From contig JAWWCA010000151.1 of NCBI GenBank assembly GCA_033720695.1, positions 1-8,922 on the forward strand: a stretch of 8,922 nucleotides of DNA, in the 5' to 3' direction. Of this stretch, positions 1 through 7,213 are shown piece by piece. The position numbers were made by a program, and so were the translations under genes. Below the pieces are notes generated by a model. That model saw only the letters and a program-made list of their open reading frames with translations. It ran no database searches and was not told the DNA's origin. Position 1 is the stretch's first letter, and each line of letters starts with the position of its first letter. This DNA comes from DATGQT01 sp033720695 (lineage in GTDB: Bacteria > Bacteroidota > Rhodothermia > Rhodothermales > Rubricoccaceae).

Positions 1-1
1 C

Positions 2-1063
2 TACCGCAGCTACAACATCGCGCGCGCCGACGTCCTCTCGGCCTACGGCATCGAGCACCCCTTCCGCGTGACGATCCTCCCCACGCCGCTGTGGGAGGGG
101 GCCTCGAAGTGGTACTACGTGCCGGTGCTGGTCGGCTTCGCCTTCCCGGCCTACCTCGCGGCGCTCGCCCGGGGCCGCGGGGCATGGGACGAGACCTACG
201 TGCTCTCGCGCGACGTCAACCTCCTCGTCCCGGTCCTGCTCGCCAAGCGAGCCCTCTTCCGCGGCGGCGGGCCCAAGGTGATCCACTGGGCCCACGAGAT
301 CAAGCCCGACGACCCGCAGTACCGCTGGGTCTACGACCGCGTCGACGGGCTCATCGGGACCAGCTCGGCCCTCGTCGACGACCTCCACGAGCGGCTCGGC
401 ACCCCCCGCGAGAAGCTGGCCGTGACGCTCAACCCCATCAGCACGCGCCAGCTCCGCGAGCGCCGCGCCGGCGCCGCCACCAAGCGGGACGTCCGCCGGC
501 GGCTCGGCCTCCCCTCGGACCGCCCGCTCGTCGTCTACACCGGCAAGCTCGGCCCCGACGTCGACGAGATCCCGTACATCCTCAAGGCCGCCGCGCGCCT
601 CCCCGGTTGCACGTTCGTCCTGACCGGCGGCAAGCCGAGCGCGGTCGAGCACTTCGAGGCCTACTGCCGGGCGCACGGCATCGAGAACGTCATCTTCAGC
701 GGCTTCCTCGACCGCTACACCGACGTCCTCGACTACCAGGTCGCCGCCGACGTCCTCGTCTCGTACTACACCACGCGCGACCACCTCGTCGACTACAACT
801 ACCCGCAGAAGATCACCGAGTACATGCTCGCGGGCAACCCCATCGTGACGCCGGAGTACCGCGCCACCCAGGACGTCCTCGACGACACGAACGCGTTCTT
901 CGTCGCGCCCGAGGACCCCGCGGCCCTCGTCGAGGGCATCGAGCGCGTCCTGGCCGACCCCGAGCGGGCGCGGGCCGTCGGCGAGAAGGCCTGGGAGGAC
1001 GTGCAGGCGCTGACGTTCAAGGAGCGGACCCGCCGCCTCATGGACTTCTTCCGGACGCTCTAG
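2..1063 (+). CDS. GT4-type glycosyltransferase, 5' end outside window
   Basis: Likely transfers a sugar from a nucleotide donor to a lipid-linked acceptor in polysaccharide assembly at the cytoplasmic membrane. The frame is open from base 2. The codons before the first in-frame GTG (base 68) read YRSYNIARADVLSAYGIEHP, which flows directly into the rest of a GT-B N-terminal domain, so the GTG at 68 is internal and the real start is upstream of the window; 353 residues are visible. The N-terminal acceptor domain ends near VTLNPIS. The donor domain begins at VVYTGKLGPDVDEIPYIL and contains FSGFLDRY. The nucleotide-sugar loop reads YPQKITEYMLAGNPIV, the 'P-x-K-x-x-E-Y-M' form seen in many GT4 enzymes, in which only the second Glu of the EX7E motif is kept. 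It stops 4 bases before the next gene. The fold is confident; the sugar and linkage cannot be read from sequence. Confidence 0.88.
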   Translation, partial: YRSYNIARADVLSAYGIEHPFRVTILPTPLWEGASKWYYVPVLVGFAFPAYLAALARGRGAWDETYVLSRDVNLLVPVLLAKRALFRGGGPKVIHWAHEIKPDDPQYRWVYDRVDGLIGTSSALVDDLHERLGTPREKLAVTLNPISTRQLRERRAGAATKRDVRRRLGLPSDRPLVVYTGKLGPDVDEIPYILKAAARLPGCTFVLTGGKPSAVEHFEAYCRAHGIENVIFSGFLDRYTDVLDYQVAADVLVSYYTTRDHLVDYNYPQKITEYMLAGNPIVTPEYRATQDVLDDTNAFFVAPEDPAALVEGIERVLADPERARAVGEKAWEDVQALTFKERTRRLMDFFRTL

Positions 1064-1067
1064 CGGG

Positions 1068-2105
1068 ATGACGCCTCGACCCGCTCCCCTCTCGATGCCG
1101 GCCTCGGCCGAGCCCGACGCGCTCGACAGGCGCCAGAACGCGTTCCACGACGCGCTCGCCCGCCATGTCAACGGGCGGGCGGGCCGCGACGCGAGCCGCG
1201 CGCTCGCGGAGGCCTACCCGGCCCTCCGGGACGCGCCCGCCGCGGGTGCGCCGCAGGCCGAGAGCGTCGCGCCCTATGCCGGCGAGAACGTGCACGTCCT
1301 GAAGCTCGCTCGCCTCCTCCGCGACCCCCTCGCCGACGACCTCCTCGGGGCGTACGTCCACGGCAGCGTCGGCAGCGGCGAGGCGGTCGCCTACAGCGAC
1401 CTCGACGCCCTCGTGATCCTCCGCCACGCCGCGTTCGAGACGCCACAGCGCCTCGACCGCGTCGCGCGTCGGCTGCGCGAGGCCCGCCGCGTCATGTTCG
1501 CCTACGACCCGCTTCAGCACCACGGGTGGTTCGTGCTGACGGAGGCCGACCTCGCCCGCTACTGCGAGGCCTATTTCCCCCGCGTGCTGTTCCGCCACGC
1601 GAAGGCCATCCTCCCGGGGATGGGCGGATCCCTCCCGATCGTTCCCCGCGACTCGGCCGCCGAGCTGCGGGAGGGCTTCGACGCCCTCGCCGGCGGCGTC
1701 GCGCGCCGGCTCGCGGCCGGACCGCTGCCGCGCGACCTCTACGGGCTCAAGAACCTCCTGAGCCAGTTCATGCTCCTGCCCGCCCTCTACGTCCAGGTGC
1801 GCGACGGCGTCGGGGTGTGGAAGGCCGACAGCTTCGAGGCGGCGCGGCCCGACTTCGCGCCCGAGACGTGGGCGAGCATGGACGCCGTCTCCCGGATCCG
1901 GGAGGCGTGGGCCTACCGGCTGCCTCGCCTTCAGCGTCTCCTGTATTCGACCGCGGCCCCGTGGCGGCGGCGCGCGATCCGGCGCTGGCCCGTCCCCGTG
2001 CCGTCGCACATCGAGACCCACCTCGGCCCCGGGCTACGCGAGGGGATGGCACGGCTCGTCGCTCAGATGCAGCAGCGCCTCGGCACACAGGAGGCCACGG
2101 CATGA
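1068..2105 (+). CDS. Nucleotidyltransferase-fold protein (pol-beta superfamily), function unknown
   Basis: 345 residues. Residues 96-118 (AYVHGSVGSGEAVAYSDLDA and the following hydrophobic strand) carry the signature of the DNA polymerase beta-like nucleotidyltransferase superfamily: a strand, then G99-S100, then the metal-binding pair D111-x-D113. A third carboxylate could be D147 (FAYDPLQHHGW), but this is uncertain. A strand ending in AILPG (180-184) closes the palm domain. Residues 195-300 look alpha-helical, with YGLKNLLSQFMLLPALYVQV and VWKADSFEAARPDF, an arrangement like kanamycin-nucleotidyltransferase or MNT/HEPN-type proteins. The first 70 residues are poorly conserved-looking and may be partly disordered. 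The start is the ATG 4 bases after the previous stop, with no clear Shine-Dalgarno; the ATG at 1095 is an alternative. The stop overlaps the next start as ATGA. Substrate unknown: sugar, lipid, nucleotide and protein targets are all possible. Confidence 0.8.
   Translation: MTPRPAPLSMPASAEPDALDRRQNAFHDALARHVNGRAGRDASRALAEAYPALRDAPAAGAPQAESVAPYAGENVHVLKLARLLRDPLADDLLGAYVHGSVGSGEAVAYSDLDALVILRHAAFETPQRLDRVARRLREARRVMFAYDPLQHHGWFVLTEADLARYCEAYFPRVLFRHAKAILPGMGGSLPIVPRDSAAELREGFDALAGGVARRLAAGPLPRDLYGLKNLLSQFMLLPALYVQVRDGVGVWKADSFEAARPDFAPETWASMDAVSRIREAWAYRLPRLQRLLYSTAAPWRRRAIRRWPVPVPSHIETHLGPGLREGMARLVAQMQQRLGTQEATA
2089..2094 (+). promoter_or_regulatory. Strong Shine-Dalgarno AGGAGG of the second nucleotidyltransferase gene
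   Basis: A perfect AGGAGG inside the last codons of the preceding gene, followed by seven bases and then ATG at 2102. It fixes the start of the second nucleotidyltransferase-like protein and allows initiation independent of the upstream gene despite the ATGA overlap. Most other starts in the window have no comparable site. Confidence 0.85.
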
Positions 2106-3070
2106 CCCGCGCCGGCTCCTACACGCTCATCGACCCCCCTGTCGCGACAGGCGTGGCTGCGTACGAGCGGGCGCTCGACGACGCCGTGGGCCGACTCCAG
2201 GCTGACGGCGTGGCGGCGGTCTACCAGATCGGCGGCGTCAGCGCGCCCGGGATCTCCGACCTTGACATGGTGGTGGTGTTCGACGATACCACCCGCGCCG
2301 ACGCGCAGACGGTGCCGGCCCTCCGCGCCGACCACCCGTACCTGTTCATCCACAACCTCTACGGGGCCACCCGTACCCACTTCGCCCAGGCCCAGCGCTT
2401 CTCGTTCTTCCACAACTACCGGCTGCTCTGGGGCGACGACGTCCGCAACGGAACGGCCGGGGGGGCAGGGGAGGAGGTGGCGCGGCTGAAGCGGCAGATC
2501 GCCCTCGAGTACCTCGTCAAGCTGTACGTGAGCATGAGCCTCCAGCGCGCCTACAGCGTCCTCAAGGTGCGCAGCTTCCTGCTCCACGCCAAGGCCGTCT
2601 CGTACGACCTCGACTTCCTCGACGTCGAGAGCGGCCCTCTCCACGACCTCGCGCAGCAGTTCATCGCCTGGCGCGGCGCGTGGTTCGACCAGCCCCCGAC
2701 CCCCGGCGCGTTCGCCGACGCCTTCGACCGCCTGTTCGACGCGCTCGTCGCCTTCCTGCGCGAGCAGCTGGCGAGCGGGCCGTTCTACCTCCCGGGCGAG
2801 GCGCCGTACCGGGTCGCGAAGAACCTCTGGCTCCACCCGGGCGTGGCCCTCGGCGTCCGCCGCGAGGGCGTGCGCCCGCCCGCCGTTCTGCACAGGCTGG
2901 GCAACCGGTACGTCAAGCTCGCCAACCGGCTCAACCGCTTCGACATCACCGTCCCCGTCGCGACTGCGCCGCCGTCCGTCCTGGCCGAGCGGTTCCGCCT
3001 CGTGCACGAGATGGCGCACCACAACCGTCAATACCTCCCGGGCTTCGACGCCCTCACCTCCAGCCTCTAG
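2102..3070 (+). CDS. Second nucleotidyltransferase-fold protein, divergent partner of the preceding gene
   Basis: 322 residues. The ATG at 2102 overlaps the preceding stop (ATGA) and has a perfect AGGAGG seven bases upstream. The open frame extends upstream to 1526, but that part is a shadow of the previous gene. Residues 39-60 read YQIGGVSAPGISDLDMVVVF: G44-G45, then D53-x-D55, the nucleotidyltransferase-fold metal site. The spacing between GG and DxD is shorter than in the neighbour (G99-S100 to D111), and no Asp or Glu is obvious in the next strand (LFIHNLYG), so a third catalytic carboxylate may be missing. RLLWGDD (107-113) matches the closing strand of the fold. Residues 126-230 are helical, and HAKAVSYDLDF (162-172) can be laid over VWKADSFEAARPDF of the neighbour, suggesting distant paralogy. 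A C-terminal region of about 90 residues is unique to this protein. Function unknown; a heteromeric partner or inactive regulator of the first protein is an inference. Confidence 0.78.
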   Translation: MTRAGSYTLIDPPVATGVAAYERALDDAVGRLQADGVAAVYQIGGVSAPGISDLDMVVVFDDTTRADAQTVPALRADHPYLFIHNLYGATRTHFAQAQRFSFFHNYRLLWGDDVRNGTAGGAGEEVARLKRQIALEYLVKLYVSMSLQRAYSVLKVRSFLLHAKAVSYDLDFLDVESGPLHDLAQQFIAWRGAWFDQPPTPGAFADAFDRLFDALVAFLREQLASGPFYLPGEAPYRVAKNLWLHPGVALGVRREGVRPPAVLHRLGNRYVKLANRLNRFDITVPVATAPPSVLAERFRLVHEMAHHNRQYLPGFDALTSSL

Positions 3071-3071
3071 C

Positions 3072-4106
3072 GTGACCGACCCCCTCATCGTCTGGCAGAA
3101 CGCGTCTCCGGTGCTCCTGGAGGCCGTACGGACGGGGCAGCTCGGCCGCCGGGCCAACGGGGGCATCGCGTACGAGTACCACAGCGTCCGGGCGCTGGAG
3201 CCGGCGTTCCGCGTCGCGGTCGACCCGGAGGCGGTGCGGCGGCCCGAGGAGCCCATGCTCCGGTACTGGGCCCGGATGCGGCGGCACGCGCCCGCGGGCG
3301 CGGCCCTCGTGGTGCAGGACCCCCGCGCGCGCGCCTTCGCCGCCCGCCCCGGCGCGCCCACCGTTGCCGTGGTCCACCACATCGACTACACGCTGCAGCG
3401 CAGCTCGCTGAAGCACCGCTGGTACTTCGCCCGCCTCTTCGACCGGCTGGCCGAGGCCGACGCCGTCGTCACCGTCTCGCAGTTCTGGAAAGGGGAGCTG
3501 GAGCGGGCCGGCTGCCGCCGCGTCGAGGTCATCTACAACGCCTTCGACGGAGACGCGTGCGCCTTCGATGCGGACGACCTCGCGGCCTTCCGCGACGCCC
3601 ACGCGCTGCCCCACGACCGCCCCCTCGTCTACATCGGCAACGCCAGCAAGCTCAAGGGCGTCGAGGAGGTGTACCACGCGCTGAAGGGGGAGGGGTACAC
3701 CCTCGTCATGAGCGGGCGCAACAACGACACCGACGTGCCCGCGCGGTGGTTCGACCTCCCGCGGCCGGACTACCTCCGGCTCCTGGCCGCCTGCGACGTC
3801 GTCGTCTGCATGTCGCGCCTGCTGGAGGGCTGGAACCGCGTGGCCCACGAGGCCATGCTGTGCGGGACCCCCGTGATCGGCTCCGGCGCCGGCGGCATGC
3901 GCGAGCTCCTGGAGGGCGGGGGGCAGGTGGTGCTGCCGGACGCGGCCGGCCTGCCGGAGGCCGTCCGCACCGTGCTCGACCGGCGCGAGGCGCAGGGGCG
4001 CGCCGGGAAAGCCTACGCCGCCCGCTTCGACGGGCGGTACTTTGAAGCGGCGTGGACGTCGCTGGCACGAAACATGATGGAGCAGACCCAGCTCGTCACG
4101 CAGTAA
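3072..4106 (+). CDS. GT4-type glycosyltransferase
   Basis: 344 residues, close to the usual length for a compact GT-B enzyme. The donor domain starts at LVYIGNASKLKGVEEVYHAL (185-204), with K194 and K196 in the position where GT4 enzymes bind the donor phosphates. The classical EX7E motif is intact: LLEGWNRVAHEAMLCGTPVI, with E252 and E260, followed by the Gly-rich GSGAGGMREL. In the N-terminal domain, AVVHHIDYTLQR (99-110) and VVTVSQFWKGEL (132-143) match the acceptor-side strands of this family; the motif 'VSxFxKxEL' is typical. The start is a GTG one base after the preceding stop. No Shine-Dalgarno is visible, but no other in-frame start precedes the conserved N-terminal strand. It lies between the nucleotidyltransferase pair and asnB in the same operon. 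Donor and acceptor cannot be predicted; the retaining mechanism follows from the family. Confidence 0.9.
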   Translation: MTDPLIVWQNASPVLLEAVRTGQLGRRANGGIAYEYHSVRALEPAFRVAVDPEAVRRPEEPMLRYWARMRRHAPAGAALVVQDPRARAFAARPGAPTVAVVHHIDYTLQRSSLKHRWYFARLFDRLAEADAVVTVSQFWKGELERAGCRRVEVIYNAFDGDACAFDADDLAAFRDAHALPHDRPLVYIGNASKLKGVEEVYHALKGEGYTLVMSGRNNDTDVPARWFDLPRPDYLRLLAACDVVVCMSRLLEGWNRVAHEAMLCGTPVIGSGAGGMRELLEGGGQVVLPDAAGLPEAVRTVLDRREAQGRAGKAYAARFDGRYFEAAWTSLARNMMEQTQLVTQ

Positions 4107-4109
4107 GGA
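4105..4109 (+). promoter_or_regulatory. asnB: Shine-Dalgarno-like AAGGA of asnB
   Basis: AAGGA overlaps the TAA stop of the preceding glycosyltransferase gene and lies three bases before the ATG at 4113. The spacing is shorter than ideal. It supports the start that places Cys at position 2, and it suggests that asnB translation is linked to termination of the upstream gene. Confidence 0.6.
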
Positions 4110-4112
4110 CTC

Positions 4113-6017
4113 ATGTGCGGGATCAACGGCTTCCTCAACCAGACCGGCGTCGCCCTCGCCGACCCGGAGGGGTACGTCGCCGCGATGAACCGGGCGCTGG
4201 CCCACCGCGGGCCCGACGACGAGGGCGCCTGGCACGACCCCGACCGCGGCGTCCACCTCGGCCACCGCCGCCTCAGCATCCTCGACCTCTCGGCGGCCGG
4301 CCACCAGCCCATGCAGACGCCGAGAGGGACCACGATCGTCTTCAACGGCGAGGTCTACAACTTCCGGGAGCTGAAGCGCGACCTCCTCGACGGCGAGCGC
4401 TTCGCCTCGCACACGGACACCGAGGTGCTGCTCCGGCTCTACGAGCGCGACGGCGAGGGCATGCTGGAGCACCTCAACGGGATGTTCGCCTTCGCGCTCT
4501 GGGACCCCGACCGCGGCGGCCTCTTCCTGGCGCGCGACCGCGTGGGCATCAAGCCGCTGTACTACACCCAGCAGGGGGGCGTCTTCGCCTTCTCCTCCGA
4601 GATCCGCGCCCTCCTCACGCTCCCCTGGGTGAACGCCGCCCTCGACGAGGAGGCGCTCTACCACTTCCTCACCTACACCAAGGTGATGCCGCCGCGCACG
4701 ATGTTCGAGGGCATCTACAAGCTGCGCCCCGGCCACAAGCTGTTCGTCCGCCCCGGCGGGCCCGTCGCGCCCGAGCCCTACTGGGAGGTGGCCTACGAGA
4801 ACCTCGACCGCGAGCCCGAGGCCGCCCTCCAGGACCGCCTCCTCGACGGCCTCCGGCAGTCGGTCGGCTACCGCATGATCAGCGACGTGCCGGTCGGCGC
4901 CTTCCTCAGCGGCGGCGTCGACTCCAGCGCCATCGTCGCGCTGATGGCGGAGCGGGCCGCCCACCCGATCAAGACCTACTCGGTCGGGTTCGAGGGCGCG
5001 CCGGACTACGACGAGCTCGACCCCGCCCGCCGCGTCTCCGCCCTCTTCGGGACCGACCACCACGAGCGCGTCGTCACGGCCCAGGACATCCGCGACTTCC
5101 TCCCCCGCATCGTCGAGATCTACGACGAGCCGCTCGCCGACGCCACCTCCATCCCCATCCACTTCATCTCCCAGATGGCGCGGCGGGAGGGGACGACCGT
5201 CGTGCTCACCGGCGACGGGGCCGACGAGCTCTTCAGCGGCTACCGCAACTGGCAGCGCTACGTCCGCCTCTACCCGTACTACCGCGCCTTCGCGCGGCTG
5301 CCCCGCCCGCTCAAGCGGCTCGCCGCCGGCGCCTACCGCGCCTACGACGCCGGCTCCCCCAACGCCGAGATCCTCGCCCGCGCCGCCGACGACCAGGAGT
5401 TCTTCTGGGGCGGCGCCCGCGGCTTCAAGGAGTCCGTCAAGCGCGACTTCCTCTCGCCCGCCTACAGCGCCCGCGTGGCCCACCTCGACTCCTACGACGA
5501 GATGCTCGGCTTCCGGCGGCGCTTCGAGGCCGTCGGCATGAACGGCCGCCGCCGCCGCGACGTCGACTGGATGTGCTACCTCGGCGCCAAGAGCATCGTC
5601 CCGGACTACTACCTCTACCGTGCCGACCGCCTCGGGATGGCGAACTCGATCGAGCTCCGCGTCCCCTTCCTCGACCACCACCTCGTCAACTACGCGCTCT
5701 CGCTGCCCGGCGGCCTGAAGGTGCGCGACGGGGAGCCGAAGTACGTCCTCAAGAAGGCGCTCGAGGCCATCCTCCCGCGCGACGTGCTCTACCGCAAGAA
5801 GATGGGGTTCTGCGTGCCGCTCCAGGAGTGGGCCGGCGAGATCATGGTGGACTACCTCGAGCGCGAGGGGGCCGCCTTCTGCGAGCGCACGGGCGTCTTC
5901 AGCGAGGCCGGCCTCCGCCGCCAGCTCGACGCCGCCCGCGCCGGCAGCGCCCACTACACCAGCACGCTCTGGAGCGTGTACTTCCTCGCCTCGTGGATCA
6001 ACCGGTGGATCCCATGA
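4113..6017 (+). CDS. asnB: Glutamine-dependent amidotransferase, asparagine synthase B family
   Basis: 634 residues, full length for the family. It begins MCGINGF, placing the catalytic Cys2 after Met removal at the N-terminus of a class II glutaminase domain (1 to about 200). HRGPDD (31-36), HRRLSILD (51-58), FNGEVYNF (77-84) and TDTE (101-104) bind glutamine. The synthetase domain has the ATP-pyrophosphatase P-loop FLSGGVDSSAIVALM (264-278), TYSVGF (288-293), the conserved GDGADELFSGY (367-377), and RVPFLDHHLV and RKKMGFCVPLQEW near the C-terminus. The family activates a carboxylate with ATP and transfers ammonia from glutamine. In polysaccharide operons such paralogues are thought to amidate sugar acids or other precursors rather than to make free asparagine, as proposed for WbpS of Pseudomonas O-antigen clusters; that role is inferred from context here. 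The start is well fixed by Cys2 and by AAGGA just upstream. The stop overlaps the next start as ATGA. Confidence 0.95.
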   Translation: MCGINGFLNQTGVALADPEGYVAAMNRALAHRGPDDEGAWHDPDRGVHLGHRRLSILDLSAAGHQPMQTPRGTTIVFNGEVYNFRELKRDLLDGERFASHTDTEVLLRLYERDGEGMLEHLNGMFAFALWDPDRGGLFLARDRVGIKPLYYTQQGGVFAFSSEIRALLTLPWVNAALDEEALYHFLTYTKVMPPRTMFEGIYKLRPGHKLFVRPGGPVAPEPYWEVAYENLDREPEAALQDRLLDGLRQSVGYRMISDVPVGAFLSGGVDSSAIVALMAERAAHPIKTYSVGFEGAPDYDELDPARRVSALFGTDHHERVVTAQDIRDFLPRIVEIYDEPLADATSIPIHFISQMARREGTTVVLTGDGADELFSGYRNWQRYVRLYPYYRAFARLPRPLKRLAAGAYRAYDAGSPNAEILARAADDQEFFWGGARGFKESVKRDFLSPAYSARVAHLDSYDEMLGFRRRFEAVGMNGRRRRDVDWMCYLGAKSIVPDYYLYRADRLGMANSIELRVPFLDHHLVNYALSLPGGLKVRDGEPKYVLKKALEAILPRDVLYRKKMGFCVPLQEWAGEIMVDYLEREGAAFCERTGVFSEAGLRRQLDAARAGSAHYTSTLWSVYFLASWINRWIP

Positions 6018-7213
6018 CGCGGCCCACACCACGCGATGCGGTGCCGGAGGTCCTGCTGGTGACGAACGTCCCGACGCCGTATCGCCTCCCGCTCTTCGAG
6101 CGGCTCAGCGCCCAGCTCCGCGCCGAAGGACTCCGCCTCACGGTCGTCTTCAGCGCCGAGGGCTACGCGCGGCGGAGGTGGGAGGTCGACCTCTCGGCGT
6201 GCGGGTTCGATCACGTCGTGCTCGCCTCCGAGGGTCGCCGCGTAGGGCGCACGAGCGAGCGGACGATGTTCCTGTTCCGCGGGCTCGCGCGCGAGGTGCG
6301 GGCGCGCCGCCCGGCGGCCCTCATCGTCCCCGGCTTCTCGGTGGCGACCGTCCAGGCGTGGTGGCTCTCGGTCACGCGCGGGGTCCCGTACCTCATCTGG
6401 TCGGGCAGCACGGAGGGCCGGTTCGGGTCGCCGTGGCGCACGTGGCTGCGGTCACGGCTGGCGCGCGGGGCCGCCGCCGGCGTCGCCTACGGGTCCCGCG
6501 CGAAGGCCTACCTGGAGCGGCTCGGCCTCCCGCCCGAGCGCGTCGAGATCGCCGTCAACACCGTGGACACCTCGTTCTTTGCCGAGGCGGTGGACGCCGC
6601 GCGCCGCGACGCCGCGCCCGACGACGGCCTCCAGACCCTCACCTACATCGGCTACCTCTCCAGGCGCAAAGGCGTCGAGAAGGTGTTCGACGTGGTACAG
6701 ACCCTCGCGCAGGAGCGCGACGACGTCGTGCTCGACGTCGTCGGCGACGGCGACGAGCGGGCGGCGCTCGAGGCCTACGCCCGCGCGGCCGGCCTCGCCG
6801 ACCGTGTTCGCTTCCACGGGTACCAGCAGCGCGAGGCGCTGCCGCCGTTCCTCGCCCGGAGCCGCGGCCTCCTCTTCCAGACCGACTTCGACATCTGGGG
6901 CCTCGTGCTCAACGAGGCCATGGCCGCCGGCGTCCCGTGCCTCGCCTCGGTCCATGCCGGCGCCACCCACGACCTCGTCGAGGACGGGGTCACCGGGTTC
7001 GCCGTCGACTTCGCCGACCGCGAGGCCGCCGCCGCGAAGGTCCGCTGGTTGCTCGACCACCCGGCCGAGGCCGCCGCGATGGGGCAGCGCGCGCGCCGCC
7101 ACGTCGCCGCCCACGCCTCGCTGGAGGCGAGCGCGGCGGGCTTCGTCCGCGCCGTCCTCGGCGCCCTCCGCCGCCCCGCCGTCGTCCCTCGGGAAGCCCT
7201 CCAGCGCGCATGA
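6014..7213 (+). CDS. GT4-type glycosyltransferase
   Basis: 399 residues from the ATG at 6014, which overlaps the asnB stop by four bases. The same frame stays open upstream to about 4052, but that part lies inside asnB and is a shadow. The N-terminus (VLLVTNVPTPYRLPLFERLS, 13-32) is the first strand and acceptor loop typical of GT4 enzymes. The donor domain starts at YIGYLSRRKGVEKVF (211-225) with R217, R218 and K219, followed by VVGDGDER (242-249) and FHGYQQREALP. The donor loop is QTDFDIWGLVLNEAMAAGVP: the usual first Glu of EX7E is Asp (D293) and the second is E301, with the normal W/F-G-L-V between, so the enzyme is probably active. AGATHDLVEDGVTGFAV (315-331) is the usual post-motif segment. 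W107-W117 in WW form a hydrophobic patch that may touch the membrane. Sugar specificity is not predictable. Confidence 0.9.
   Translation: MTRPTPRDAVPEVLLVTNVPTPYRLPLFERLSAQLRAEGLRLTVVFSAEGYARRRWEVDLSACGFDHVVLASEGRRVGRTSERTMFLFRGLAREVRARRPAALIVPGFSVATVQAWWLSVTRGVPYLIWSGSTEGRFGSPWRTWLRSRLARGAAAGVAYGSRAKAYLERLGLPPERVEIAVNTVDTSFFAEAVDAARRDAAPDDGLQTLTYIGYLSRRKGVEKVFDVVQTLAQERDDVVLDVVGDGDERAALEAYARAAGLADRVRFHGYQQREALPPFLARSRGLLFQTDFDIWGLVLNEAMAAGVPCLASVHAGATHDLVEDGVTGFAVDFADREAAAAKVRWLLDHPAEAAAMGQRARRHVAAHASLEASAAGFVRAVLGALRRPAVVPREALQRA

Noticed and set aside
68..70. GTG at 68 as the start of the first glycosyltransferase.
   Set aside because: The frame is open upstream to the window edge and the 22 codons before it encode sequence that fits the N-terminal domain, so the gene starts before the window.
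1061..1070. Possible terminator or promoter between the first two genes.
   Set aside because: Only four bases separate stop and start, with no inverted repeat or T-run. The same holds for every other junction in the window.
3005..3019. HEMAH (residues 302-306) near the C-terminus of the second nucleotidyltransferase, resembling the HExxH zinc-protease motif.
   Set aside because: The flanking positions (H and N right after the motif) do not fit the extended metalloprotease consensus, and there is no room for a third zinc ligand or a protease domain after it. Probably chance within a helix.
3054..6032. Open reading frame of 992 codons on the minus strand opposite asnB and the glycosyltransferase gene before it.
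   Set aside because: It is a mirror of strongly G/C-ending codons on the + strand. Its translation is dominated by Val, Ala, Gly, Glu, Arg and His with no recognisable motif, while the + strand frames contain complete catalytic signatures.
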